Positions 34,655-43,285 of a stretch of DNA of 64,000 bases are shown piece after piece. How positions within the stretch are numbered: position 1 is the first letter of the stretch; each line of letters starts with the position of its first letter. Position numbers and translations under genes: made by a program. Origin of the DNA: Alphaproteobacteria bacterium GM7ARS4 (lineage in GTDB: Bacteria; Pseudomonadota; Alphaproteobacteria; GM7ARS4); NCBI GenBank assembly GCA_014332745.1, contig JACONL010000001.1:352658-416657 (forward strand), read 5' to 3'. The notes under the pieces were generated by a model. That model searched no databases. It had not been told where the DNA came from and was given only the letters and a program-made list of their open reading frames with translations.

Positions 34655-35805
34655 GTTATAGAGATTTTGGCGTTCCTCATATCGTTGATGGTATCCCTTA
34701 TTTTGTCGGTGAATTTTGGACGTCGCGCCAACGTCAGGCACATCCTATTCACGACGTCAGCTACAGAGCCTGTTTCAAGCCTCAACTTCCAGCCTTTTTT
34801 ATCCAGCGCCTCACAGCCCCCAGTGATATTGTCTATGACCCCTTTATGGGGAGGGGGACAACGCCAGTCGAAACAATGCTCAACAATCGTATTCCCTTTG
34901 GCAATGATGTTAATCCACTGAGTCGAACACTCACTGAGCCACGTATCAACGCTCCCGCCCTTTGCGAGGTTAAGGCGCGTCTTACAGCCATTCCGTGGAA
35001 CGATTTTATAGATTTTAGGCATGAAGAGCTCCTTGTCTTCTATCATCCAAAGACGTTGGCAGGATTAGAGGGATTGAGACATTGGTTGTGGGTGCGTAAA
35101 AAACAAGGCATTTTTGATAAGGTTGACGGTTGGATAGAGATGGTTGCCGTCAATCGTTTGACGGGACATTCCCCCGGCTTTTTTTCTGTTTATACGCTTC
35201 CCCCAAATCAAGCCATGTCCGTTGAAGGGCAAAGGAAAATCAATGAACAACGGCGACAAAGGCCGCCATTAAGAGATATTCCCGCGCTCATTTTAAAAAA
35301 ATCCATCAGGCTGTTGTCTCACCCCACGCCCCCTACGTCCCACTATCAATTTTTTACGTCAGAATCCCATAAAACACATAAGATTCCCGATAGGTCTGTT
35401 GCTCTTGTTGTAACGTCGCCTCCTTTCTTGGATGTCGTCAATTACGGCCATGACAATTGGTTGCGCTGTTGGTTTCTTGGCATTGACCCTTTGAGCGTGA
35501 AGATTTCCCATCACCGCAAGATTGAAGAGTGGCGTTTCTTTATGAAGAGGACGCTGACGGAGCTGGCGAGAATGACAAAGTCGGGCGGGCATATCGCCTT
35601 CGAGGTGGGGGAAGTGCGTAAAGGAACGGTACGGCTAGATGACCATGTTATCAGTGCCAGTGTTGGTTTACCTTTTGACATGATTGGCGTTATGGTTAAC
35701 AAACAGACGTTTACAAAGACATCACATTGTTGGGGTATACGTAACAACGAGGAAGGAACAAACACAAATCGTATTGTCATATTGAGGAAAAAGCATGACA
35801 ACTGA
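34642..35805 (+). CDS. Orphan DNA methyltransferase (N4/N6 type)
   Basis: 387 residues from GTG 34642, overlapping the rlmE stop. SAM motif I is DPFMGRGTTPVET at 66-78, followed by GNDVNPLS. Catalytic motif IV is TSPPFLDVVNYG from 258, and EVGEVRKGT lies near the end. Motif I precedes motif IV, unlike the methyltransferase at 8.3 kb. No endonuclease gene is adjacent. Both ends carry a 15-base perfect direct repeat that includes the metZ start region, so the gene was probably inserted between rlmE and metZ. Base composition is AT-richer than its neighbours. Target site unknown. Confidence 0.85.
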   Translation: MKERRYRDFGVPHIVDGIPYFVGEFWTSRQRQAHPIHDVSYRACFKPQLPAFFIQRLTAPSDIVYDPFMGRGTTPVETMLNNRIPFGNDVNPLSRTLTEPRINAPALCEVKARLTAIPWNDFIDFRHEELLVFYHPKTLAGLEGLRHWLWVRKKQGIFDKVDGWIEMVAVNRLTGHSPGFFSVYTLPPNQAMSVEGQRKINEQRRQRPPLRDIPALILKKSIRLLSHPTPPTSHYQFFTSESHKTHKIPDRSVALVVTSPPFLDVVNYGHDNWLRCWFLGIDPLSVKISHHRKIEEWRFFMKRTLTELARMTKSGGHIAFEVGEVRKGTVRLDDHVISASVGLPFDMIGVMVNKQTFTKTSHCWGIRNNEEGTNTNRIVILRKKHDN

Positions 35806-35837
35806 GAGAGAAAGGAAACGAGAAAAAAATCTTGATA

Positions 35838-35860
35838 AGGAGGCAAGGTGAAAGAGCGAC
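35838..35860 (+). repeat. Right direct repeat at the metZ start
   Basis: AGGAGGCA directly followed by AGGTGAAAGAGCGAC (35846-35860). Partner of 34628-34654, about 1.2 kb upstream. It holds the metZ ribosome binding site and first codons. Confidence 0.9.
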
Positions 35861-37089
35861 TGATGACGGAAAAAGCACGCTCAGCACAGGGCGGGCGAGC
35901 GACACGCGCTGTCCATAGCGGGCAATTGCGTAGTGGTTTTATGGAGACGAGCGAAGCGCTCTATATGACATCTGGGTATGTCTATAAGAATGCGCAAGAA
36001 GCAGAAGCAGCCTTCAAGGACGAAAAAGAGCGTTATATTTACTCACGCTATAGCAATCCCACCGTCACCATGTTCGAGCAAAAGATGGTGGCGTATCATC
36101 AAGGCGCAGCACAAGGGGGGCATCATGTCCCTGAGGGATGTTGGGCGACGGCCAGTGGCATGGCGGCTGTGTTTGCGGCGCTCATGTGTCAGCTACGGGA
36201 AGGCAGTCGGGTTGTGGCATCCCGCGCCCTGTTTGGTTCTTGTCTCTACATTATCACCGATATTCTTCCGCGTTTTGGTGTCGAGATCGCGCTGGTGGAT
36301 GGGCGTGATAAAAAGGCATGGGAACGCGCCTTAGGCAAAAAGACGGATGTCGTCTTTATCGAGACGCCGTCCAATCCCACCTTAGAGATTATCGATATGG
36401 CGTGGCTCTGTGCCTGTGCCCATAGGTGTGGGGCGAACGTTATCGTGGATAATGTGTTTGCGACGGCATGTTTGCAGAATCCGTTTCTCTTTGGTGTTGA
36501 TATTGTTGTCTATTCGGCAACGAAGCATATTGATGGGCATGGGCGCTGTATGGGGGGCGCGATTTTAGGGAGCAAGGATTTTTGCAACAAGATGGTGAAG
36601 CCCTTCATACGCAATACGGGACCCTCCATGAGCCCTTTCAGCGCATGGGTGATGGTGAAGGGGTTAGAGACTCTTGATATGCGTGTGCGTCACCAGAGTG
36701 CTAGCGCCCTCACCATTGCCCGTTTTTTAGAGGATGCGCCCCAGACGGAGCGTGTGTTTTATCCTTATTTAGAAAGCCATCCCGACCATGCTTTGGCCAA
36801 GACGCAGATGGAGGCTGGTGGCACGATGATTTCTTTCACCTTGCGTCATGGTGGCAGGAGACATGCCTTTGCCTTCCTTGATGCTCTTCGTCTCTTTCTT
36901 ATTTCCAACAATCTTGGCGACACACGGAGTCTTGCTGTCCACCCGTCCACAACGACCCACCACCGCTTGACAGAGGAAGAACGTTCGCAGGTAGGAATAA
37001 CCGACAATCTCGTGCGTCTTTCTATAGGGCTAGAAGAGACAGACGACCTTATGCAAGATATTGCACAAGCATGGGAAAAAGCTGTATAA
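35848..37089 (+). CDS. metZ: O-succinylhomoserine sulfhydrylase
   Basis: Cys/Met-metabolism PLP enzyme forming homocysteine from O-succinylhomoserine and sulfide. 413 residues from GTG 35848; ATG 35863 is an alternative. Family start VHSGQLRSGFMETSEAL and the segment YSRYSNPTVTMFEQKM match MetZ. The PLP lysine is in YSATKHIDGHGR. The sequence context (SGYVYKNAQEAEAAF) favours MetZ over MetB or MetC. With metH and metF in the window, it covers the homocysteine-to-methionine route. The first four codons equal those of the methyltransferase upstream. Confidence 0.88.
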   Translation: MKERLMTEKARSAQGGRATRAVHSGQLRSGFMETSEALYMTSGYVYKNAQEAEAAFKDEKERYIYSRYSNPTVTMFEQKMVAYHQGAAQGGHHVPEGCWATASGMAAVFAALMCQLREGSRVVASRALFGSCLYIITDILPRFGVEIALVDGRDKKAWERALGKKTDVVFIETPSNPTLEIIDMAWLCACAHRCGANVIVDNVFATACLQNPFLFGVDIVVYSATKHIDGHGRCMGGAILGSKDFCNKMVKPFIRNTGPSMSPFSAWVMVKGLETLDMRVRHQSASALTIARFLEDAPQTERVFYPYLESHPDHALAKTQMEAGGTMISFTLRHGGRRHAFAFLDALRLFLISNNLGDTRSLAVHPSTTTHHRLTEEERSQVGITDNLVRLSIGLEETDDLMQDIAQAWEKAV

Positions 37090-37109
37090 GGGTGAGGCGA
37101 AGAGGACGT

Positions 37110-37529
37110 ATGAATGGAAAAAGAAGAATGTCTATGCATTATATGAAAGAGACGCAGATGATGCGTGTCACCGTTCAGCCCGTCTATTTAGAGGAGCAAT
37201 CGGACCCAGACAAGAGCTACTATGTATGGGCGTACCATATCCGCATAGAGAATAACCGAGAGGACACGGTGACCCTTGTGGGACGTCATTGGAGCATCAC
37301 CGATGCTAACGGTGTCGTGCAGGAGATGAAGGGGAAAGGTGTTGTCGGTGAGCAACCCGTCCTTGTGCCGGGTGCCGCTTTCGAATATGTGAGCGGGACG
37401 CCTCTTCACACCTGTTCTGGCTTTATGCTAGGACGCTATAAAATGGTTAGCGAAGGCGGTGAGACATTCCATGTCGATATCCCTGGTTTTTCTCTGGATA
37501 TTCCCCATCAACCTCGTTCCATCAACTGA
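37110..37529 (+). CDS. apaG: ApaG family protein
   Basis: 139 residues from ATG 37110, with AGAGG upstream; ATG 37128 or 37134 could also serve. The beta-sandwich domain is recognisable by VTVQPVYLEEQS, YVWAYHIRIENN, VTLVGRHWSITDANG, VVGEQPVLVPGAAFEYVSG and GRYKMV. ApaG is a small Ig-fold protein; the name comes from the Salmonella apa operon and its role is not settled. It lies 20 bases after metZ, and metZ-apaG adjacency is common in alphaproteobacteria. Confidence 0.9.
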   Translation: MNGKRRMSMHYMKETQMMRVTVQPVYLEEQSDPDKSYYVWAYHIRIENNREDTVTLVGRHWSITDANGVVQEMKGKGVVGEQPVLVPGAAFEYVSGTPLHTCSGFMLGRYKMVSEGGETFHVDIPGFSLDIPHQPRSIN

Positions 37530-37584
37530 CACCCCGTCCTCCTGATAACCCCTCATAATAACCTCCGATATATGTGTTGAGCCG

Positions 37585-38196
37585 ATGAAAGGAAACAATG
37601 ATGTCATGAAAGAAAACAAAGATGTTTCGCGCCAAGAGGCTCTTGACGCTGTCAAGGTTCTCTTGCGCTGGATTGGTGAAGATGTGACAAGGGAGGGGTT
37701 GTTAGAGACTCCCCGCCGTTATATCGATGCCTTGAGCGAACATTGTGCGGGATTGAAACAGGACCCTTACGAGATTCTTGGCAAGACATTTCATGAGATT
37801 AATGGCTATGAAGATATGGTGCTTTTGCGTGATGTCGCTTTTGAGTCCCATTGTGAACATCACATTGCGCCTATCACAGGCCATGTCCATGTGGCCTATT
37901 TACCTTCGCAACGTGTTGTGGGCATCAGCAAGTTGGCGCGGGTTGTTGATGTCTTTGCGAAGAGGCTACAAGTCCAAGAACGTATGACGGCGCAGATCGC
38001 TGACGTCATCGACAAGGCGTTGAAACCAAGAGGTGTGGGCGTTGTCATTGAGGCAGTCCATCATTGTATGACGACACGTGGCGTTCATAAGAAGGGCGTT
38101 GCTATGGTGACGAGTCATGTGACGGGAGCATTTCGAGATGACCCCCGCACGCGCGCCGAGTTTCTCAATCTCATTGGGAGCAAGCTGTTGAGGTAA
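37585..38196 (+). CDS. folE: GTP cyclohydrolase I
   Basis: First step of folate/tetrahydrobiopterin synthesis (GTP to dihydroneopterin triphosphate). 203 residues. Zinc ligands lie in FESHCEHHIAP and VHHCMTTRGVHK; GISKLARVVDVFAKRLQVQE and the C-terminal FLNLIG are typical. The length is normal. It has its own short upstream gap after apaG, without an obvious terminator. A plausible folate supplier for ThyX and MetH/MetF. Confidence 0.95.
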   Translation: MKGNNDVMKENKDVSRQEALDAVKVLLRWIGEDVTREGLLETPRRYIDALSEHCAGLKQDPYEILGKTFHEINGYEDMVLLRDVAFESHCEHHIAPITGHVHVAYLPSQRVVGISKLARVVDVFAKRLQVQERMTAQIADVIDKALKPRGVGVVIEAVHHCMTTRGVHKKGVAMVTSHVTGAFRDDPRTRAEFLNLIGSKLLR

Positions 38197-38248
38197 AACC
38201 AATGCTTGTCCATCAGGATGGTGGCAGGCGTCGGCGTCGTCAATTGAT

Positions 38249-39712
38249 GTGGGATGTTGCGTGTTAGATTTCAGGCCTGTCCTTTACATTATTGGCATTC
38301 TCTTGTGTGTGTTGGCATGTTTTATGCTGTTGCCTCTCACTGTCGATATGGTGGCGGGGCATACGAATTGGCATAGTTTTGCCATTGCGGCGAGTATCAC
38401 GTTCTTTTTTGGCGTGACTCTTGCGTCTACCTACTATATGGATGATTTTTCCCTCTCGGTGCGCGAAGGATTTCTCCTCACGACGAGCATGTGGCTCACG
38501 GCGTCTCTTTTTGGGGCTTTGCCTTTTCTTCTTGTGGCTGAGTCGTTATCTCTCACCGATGCTCTTTTCGAGTCTGTGTCTGGCGTCACGACGACGGGGT
38601 CGACGGTTGTGTCTGAGCTTGCTGAACGTTCCAAAGGATTTTTATTATGGCGCGCTTTGTTGCAGTGGCTTGGTGGCATAGGGTTTGTTGTGATGGCGGT
38701 TGCCATTCTTCCTGTTTTGAGGATAGGTGGCATGCAGCTCTTCCAGTTGGACTCTAGTACGGCGTCCCAAAAGGCCTTTCCACGGGTGGGACAAGTTGCT
38801 ATGGCCATTGGGGCGATCTATTTCGCTCTGACGTTTCTTTGTGCCTTATGCCTCTATGGTTTTGGCATGACGGGCTTCGAGGCGGTAGCACACAGCATGA
38901 CGACGGTCGCAACGGGAGGCTTTTCCACATCTGATGACTCCATTGGTGGCTTTGCGACACCCGCCATCGATGTGACGATAACGTTTTTTATGGTGCTGGG
39001 GTCTCTCCCCTTTGTGTTGTATTTGCGCGTCCACCATATGCGCGCGGGTTCTTTGTGGTTGGATAGTCAGGTGCGTGCTTTTTTGGCGACTCTCGTGTCA
39101 TGTATCGCTGTCCTTGTGCTGTGGCGTTTATCGTATGATGACGGCACAGATTTGGTGACGTTGGTGCGTGAGGTTGCCTTTAACACGGTGTCTTTGATGA
39201 CGGGGACGGGTTTTGTCACGTCTGATGCGACTTTGTGGGGCTCTTTTGCCGTCACATTGTTATTTTTCTTGATGTTAGCGGGTGGTTGTGCTGGCTCGAC
39301 GACATGCGGTATCAAGATTTTTCGTTTTCAAATCGCCTATGCTGTTGCGGCGTGCCATATCAAGAGGATAGCCCATCCTCGAGGGGTCTTCGTTCCCTAT
39401 TATCATGGCACGGCTGTTCCTCAAGACATTGCCGAGTCGGTGATGGGGTTCATTTTTTTATTCGCCTTTACGTTTCTTGTCTTGGCGTTATCGCTCACGT
39501 GGGTTGGTTTGGATTTTCAGACGAGCATGTCGGCAGCAGCCACCGCCATTGCCAATGTGGGTCCCGCCTTAGGGGGTGACCTTGGTCCCACTGATAGTTT
39601 TGCCTATCTTCCCGACCATGCCAAGTGGCTCTTGAGCGGGGGCATGCTCATTGGGCGTTTGGAGATTTATACGGCGCTGATAACGTTACTTCCTCGCTTT
39701 TGGCGTTGGTAA
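38249..39712 (+). CDS. trkH: TrkH-type potassium uptake protein
   Basis: Inner-membrane K+ transporter of the Trk/Ktr superfamily, working with cytoplasmic TrkA. 487 residues with about ten hydrophobic segments. The first selectivity-filter loop is ESVSGVTTTGSTVV. Similar P-loops follow (MTTVATGGFSTSD, MTGTGFVTSD, TAIANVGPALGG), giving the four repeats of the family. The start is GTG 38249; GTG 38261 is an alternative. It is convergent with argF, with a hairpin between. Confidence 0.92.
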   Translation: MGCCVLDFRPVLYIIGILLCVLACFMLLPLTVDMVAGHTNWHSFAIAASITFFFGVTLASTYYMDDFSLSVREGFLLTTSMWLTASLFGALPFLLVAESLSLTDALFESVSGVTTTGSTVVSELAERSKGFLLWRALLQWLGGIGFVVMAVAILPVLRIGGMQLFQLDSSTASQKAFPRVGQVAMAIGAIYFALTFLCALCLYGFGMTGFEAVAHSMTTVATGGFSTSDDSIGGFATPAIDVTITFFMVLGSLPFVLYLRVHHMRAGSLWLDSQVRAFLATLVSCIAVLVLWRLSYDDGTDLVTLVREVAFNTVSLMTGTGFVTSDATLWGSFAVTLLFFLMLAGGCAGSTTCGIKIFRFQIAYAVAACHIKRIAHPRGVFVPYYHGTAVPQDIAESVMGFIFLFAFTFLVLALSLTWVGLDFQTSMSAAATAIANVGPALGGDLGPTDSFAYLPDHAKWLLSGGMLIGRLEIYTALITLLPRFWRW

Positions 39713-39718
39713 TGACGT

Positions 39719-39739
39719 AGCGCCTTTTCCTATGGCGCT
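39719..39739. terminator. Short hairpin between convergent trkH and argF
   Basis: AGCGCC (39719-39724) and GGCGCT (39734-39739) form a 6-bp perfect stem around a T-rich loop, just after the trkH stop and touching the argF stop. No long U tract follows, so it is at best a weak bidirectional terminator. Confidence 0.35.
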
Positions 39740-40650
39740 TATGGTAGGGCATCGAGACACCATGCGAGGATTGCGCGTTGGACATGGAGACGATTTTCCG
39801 CTTCCTTCCAGACGACAGAACGTTGGCTCTCGAAGACATGGTCGGTGACTTCTTCGCCTATGTGGGCTGGCAGGCAATGCATGAACAGGGCAGAGCGTGG
39901 CATATGGGAGACGAGGGCGTCATTGACTTGATAGGGGGCGAGGGCATCGATATGGGCTTGTGGCATGGAGACACCCATAGAGCGCCATGTATCTGTGACG
40001 ACGGCATCCGCTGTGCGGACGGCATCTTGAGGATTGTCTATGATATGGATATGGGACGAAGGGAGGGGCGGTATCTTGCTCTGCAAGACGGGCGGGACGG
40101 AAAGATTGAGGCGAAATCCCCATGCTGTTGCCGCCTGAACCCATGAGCATGTGACATTGTTATAGTCGCCAAGCCATGCGATGGTGGCGTTGTCTATGAC
40201 GCCACGTTCTTCTTCGAATGTCATAATGTCGGCAAGGATTTGACATGGATGGCTCTTGTCTGTCAAGCCGTTGATGACGGGGATGGTGACGTCATTCATC
40301 ACCTCTTGTAATTCTTCCTCTGTGCCGCGGACAACGATGACATCGCTGTAGCATTGCAGGACTCGTGCGGTGTCTTTGAGTCGTTCGCCTCGTTGCATTT
40401 GGCTCTGTGATGCTCTTAGGTCGATGACATCGCCGCCTAAGCTCGTCATGGCGCGGTGGAAGGAGAGATGCGTGCGCGTTGAAGGACGTAGGAACAGCAT
40501 AGAGAGGGTGAAGCCACGCAAGGCGGGAGGCAATGTTCTTGTCCTATGGTGCTTTTTCCATGTGCGCGCCACATCTAAAATATGGCGTAGGCTGTCGAGA
40601 GAGATGGCGGGCGAGTCGAGGTCTCGAAAATGGCGGAGCGCTGTTGACAT
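39739..40650 (-). CDS. argF: Ornithine carbamoyltransferase
   Basis: Forms citrulline in arginine synthesis. 303 residues. Carbamoyl-phosphate loop FLRPSTRTHLSF (the family has STRTR; His replaces the second Arg), DKSHPCQILAD for ornithine-side binding, and the active-site HCLP motif in LFMHCLPAHIGEEV. FESQRSVVWKEAENR near the end is canonical. It lies 60 bases after argD on the same strand, so the two likely form an arginine operon. Confidence 0.92.
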   Translation of the reverse strand: MSTALRHFRDLDSPAISLDSLRHILDVARTWKKHHRTRTLPPALRGFTLSMLFLRPSTRTHLSFHRAMTSLGGDVIDLRASQSQMQRGERLKDTARVLQCYSDVIVVRGTEEELQEVMNDVTIPVINGLTDKSHPCQILADIMTFEEERGVIDNATIAWLGDYNNVTCSWVQAATAWGFRLNLSVPPVLQSKIPPLPSSHIHIIDNPQDAVRTADAVVTDTWRSMGVSMPQAHIDALAPYQVNDALVSHMPRSALFMHCLPAHIGEEVTDHVFESQRSVVWKEAENRLHVQRAILAWCLDALP

Positions 40651-40710
40651 GGATTCTGGCTTGGAGTCTGGCGTGAGGTCTGGACTGGCGGGGAGAGGAC
40701 AATGAGACGT

Positions 40711-41910
40711 TCAGGGGCGGGACGAGGAAAGAGCCTCACAGCTGTTTTTGATGGCGCGCAGGGCTTCGTCAATATGCTGTTCATGAATGATAAGGGGCGG
40801 CAGGAGACGCAACACATTGTTGCTGGCGGGCACAGCGAGGAGAAGGGCCTGTCGAAAGGCATGGAGAACATCGGCCATAGGGACATGGCATACCAATCCC
40901 AACATTAATCCTTTTCCCCGCCATGCGGAGAAAATATGGGCATAGTCTTTGACGATGCTTGTCAAGCCATCTTGTAGGATATGGGCCATACGCATGACAT
41001 GGTCTTGGAAGGTTTCTTCGGTGATGATTGTCAGTACTTTATGGGCAACGGCCATGGCGAGGGGATTTCCGCCAAAGGTTGAGCCATGGCACCCGCGTTC
41101 TAATCCTTGTGCCACATCATCGGAGCATAGGCATGCGCCTACTGGGAATCCGCCTCCTAATCCTTTTGCTGTGGCGAGGACGTGGGGTGTGGCGCTTGTC
41201 CATTGGTGGGCGAAGAGTTTTCCGCTCCGCATCATACCGCATTGCACTTCATCGAAGAACAAGAGACATCCATGCTCTCTGGCGAGGGTCGAGAGCGCTT
41301 CTAGATAGGCGTTGTCGGCTGTATAGATACCGCCTTCTCCTTGAATGGGCTCAACGAGGATGGCGGCTGTCTGGGGACTGAGACAGCGTGTCATGGCGTC
41401 TATATCACCAAAGGCCACATGGTCGAAGCCTGGTGGGAGAGGCGAAAAGCCGCGGGTGAGTTTTTCTTGTCCAGACGCGGCGATTCCACTGAGACTGCGC
41501 CCATGGAAGGCGCGTTGTGTGGCAATAATGCGATGGCGTTCGCCCTGTCCTTGTCTTTGAAAGAATCGGCGGCATAATTTGATTCCCGCCTCGATGGCTT
41601 CTGCGCCTGAATTACAGAAAAACACCTTGTCGGCAAACGAGTGCTGACAGAGAAGGGACGCCACCCGTTCCTGTCCGCCATCTGTGAACAGGTTCGAGAG
41701 ATGCCATAATGTTGTGCTCTGTTGTGCCACCGTCTCAGCTAAGGCGGGATGACAATGTCCTAGACATGTGACACCGATACCACTGGTAAAATCTAGGTAA
41801 CGTTGTCCCGTGTCATCGAAAAGATACGCCCCCTCGCCACGCACAAAGCGATGGGAGAATTGATAGGTCGGGAGAACATGGGAGGGGGGTGACATCATCC
41901 TTGTCATCAT
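40711..41910 (-). CDS. argD: Acetylornithine aminotransferase
   Basis: Class III PLP aminotransferase of arginine (and possibly lysine) synthesis. 399 residues. FCNSGAEAIEAGIKL, HGRSLSGIAASGQEK, VEPIQGEGGIY, FFDEVQCGMMRSGKLF (PLP-ring Asp in DEVQ) and the Schiff-base lysine in ATAKGLGGGFPVGA are all present, followed by HGSTFGGNPLA. Starts at 41910 or a few codons later among several Met codons. Upstream, 45 bases away, is an ABC-2 permease gene on the same strand. Confidence 0.92.
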   Translation of the reverse strand: MMTRMMSPPSHVLPTYQFSHRFVRGEGAYLFDDTGQRYLDFTSGIGVTCLGHCHPALAETVAQQSTTLWHLSNLFTDGGQERVASLLCQHSFADKVFFCNSGAEAIEAGIKLCRRFFQRQGQGERHRIIATQRAFHGRSLSGIAASGQEKLTRGFSPLPPGFDHVAFGDIDAMTRCLSPQTAAILVEPIQGEGGIYTADNAYLEALSTLAREHGCLLFFDEVQCGMMRSGKLFAHQWTSATPHVLATAKGLGGGFPVGACLCSDDVAQGLERGCHGSTFGGNPLAMAVAHKVLTIITEETFQDHVMRMAHILQDGLTSIVKDYAHIFSAWRGKGLMLGLVCHVPMADVLHAFRQALLLAVPASNNVLRLLPPLIIHEQHIDEALRAIKNSCEALSSSRP

Positions 41911-41955
41911 ACGTTATATGTGTGTTACGGGGAGCACAAGCATACGCCATCATGC

Positions 41956-42783
41956 CTATTGTGTTAACCCCACCCCTTTTTTGATGAGAAGCCATGCCAC
42001 CAGCAACAAGCCTATATTGATGAGGGTGATAGACAGAATGACGGCGAGAGAAAAAGGCATCCCATCGGCATGGCTGATAAAGCCATAGCGAAACCCATCG
42101 ATGAGGTGAAAGCATGGGTTGTAAGACATCAATTGATGGATGGCGGGCGGAAATTGCTCTATGACGTAGAATGTCCCTGAGAGGAACGTCATGGGCGTGA
42201 CGACAAAATTGGTGAGGGCGGCGAGATGGTCGAATTTATAAGCAAGGACACCACAGATGACGCCGATGGTCGCCAGCATGAAGGCAGCGGAGAGTCCATA
42301 AAACAGGATGTAGGCAGGCAAAGCAAAGGACACATGGGGGAAAAAAGGCATCATGCCAAGCAGGGTGACGCCGCCGACGGCAATACCGCGCGACACGCCA
42401 CCAAGACTATAGCCTACCGCCAATTCGAAGGGCGTGAGGGGAGGCATAATGCTATCGACGATACTTCCTTGCACTTTGGCAATGACGAGCGAGAACGATG
42501 CATTGGCAAAGGCGTTTTGCATGATCGCCATCATAATGAGGCCGGGGATGAGGAAATCATTGAAATCCACATTGAGGATTGTTGTCCCTTCACGTTCGAG
42601 GGCGATATTGAAGACGTGATAAAAGAGCAAGGTAGAGGCGAGGGGCGCCAGCAGGGATTGGGCGGGAATGGTGAGGAAACGTCTCGTTTCTCTGACATAG
42701 AGATTCCACAAGCCACGCCAATTGACCTGTCCCATAAGAGTCGTGCCTTTTGCTGGCAAAGGGTTTAGGATAAGAGTCATCAC
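41956..42783 (-). CDS. ABC-2 type transporter permease
   Basis: 275 residues with six predicted transmembrane segments and the ABC-2 signature late in the chain (LTNFVVTPMTFLSGTFYVIEQFP, then YNPCFHLIDGFRYGF). It resembles the YadH/NodJ-type exporters. The start NWRGLWNLYVRETRRF is typical. An ATPase partner would be needed; none is adjacent, so it may be elsewhere. Substrate unknown. It is divergent from bolA, with only 31 bases between start codons. Confidence 0.85.
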   Translation of the reverse strand: MMTLILNPLPAKGTTLMGQVNWRGLWNLYVRETRRFLTIPAQSLLAPLASTLLFYHVFNIALEREGTTILNVDFNDFLIPGLIMMAIMQNAFANASFSLVIAKVQGSIVDSIMPPLTPFELAVGYSLGGVSRGIAVGGVTLLGMMPFFPHVSFALPAYILFYGLSAAFMLATIGVICGVLAYKFDHLAALTNFVVTPMTFLSGTFYVIEQFPPAIHQLMSYNPCFHLIDGFRYGFISHADGMPFSLAVILSITLINIGLLLVAWLLIKKGVGLTQ

Positions 42784-42814
42784 GTTAACATATCAATGGG
42801 CGTATAAGGACGGC

Positions 42815-43108
42815 ATGGGCACGATAGAGACCATAGAACATGCATTGCGTCTGGCATTTTCTCCACAGGAATTAGCAATTCGCGATGATTCAGCACACCA
42901 CCGAGGACATCAGGCAATGGGCGGGCGGGTTGCTCGTGAAACACATATCCATATTCATATCGTCAGTGATGTCTTTATAGGGTTGACTCCTATCGCACGT
43001 CAACGTGCCGTCCATAAAGTGCTTGCCCCATGGATGACAAAGGCGGGTGGCCTTCATGCTGTCTCCCTAGACATCGCGCCACCTTCTCGTGATGTTACCC
43101 TTCCGTGA
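42815..43108 (+). CDS. bolA: BolA family protein
   Basis: 97 residues from ATG 42815 with AAGGA just upstream; the frame opens earlier at 42722 inside the divergent permease but without similarity. The class II KH-like fold shows IEHALRLAFSPQELAIRDDS, then ETHIHIHIVSDVFIGLTPIARQRAVHKVL, close to the family pattern (H-x-x-x-x-I-V-S-x-x-F-x-G-x-x-x-x-x-R-x-R). BolA proteins partner monothiol glutaredoxins in Fe-S handling. Confidence 0.9.
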   Translation: MGTIETIEHALRLAFSPQELAIRDDSAHHRGHQAMGGRVARETHIHIHIVSDVFIGLTPIARQRAVHKVLAPWMTKAGGLHAVSLDIAPPSRDVTLP

Positions 43109-43137
43109 CGTATGACTCCGTGTCTCTTGAGCAGGAG

Positions 43138-43209
43138 AGCGGGAGACGAGAATTGAACTCGCGACCCTCACGTTGGCAACGTGATGCTCTACCTCTGAGC
43201 TACTCCCGC
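43138..43209 (-). tRNA. tRNA-Gly (anticodon GCC)
   Basis: On the - strand the acceptor GCGGGAG pairs with CTCCCGC. The anticodon loop TTGCCAA in the stem TCACG/CGTGA gives GCC. T-arm GAGTTCAATTCTC. CCA is not encoded. It lies between bolA and metH. Confidence 0.95.
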
Positions 43210-43285
43210 ACGTTCTGTGGCGTCATCATCATAATGGATACACAAGATTTTTACCACGTCTTTTGCTATGCCTGTGTGTCTGTTG

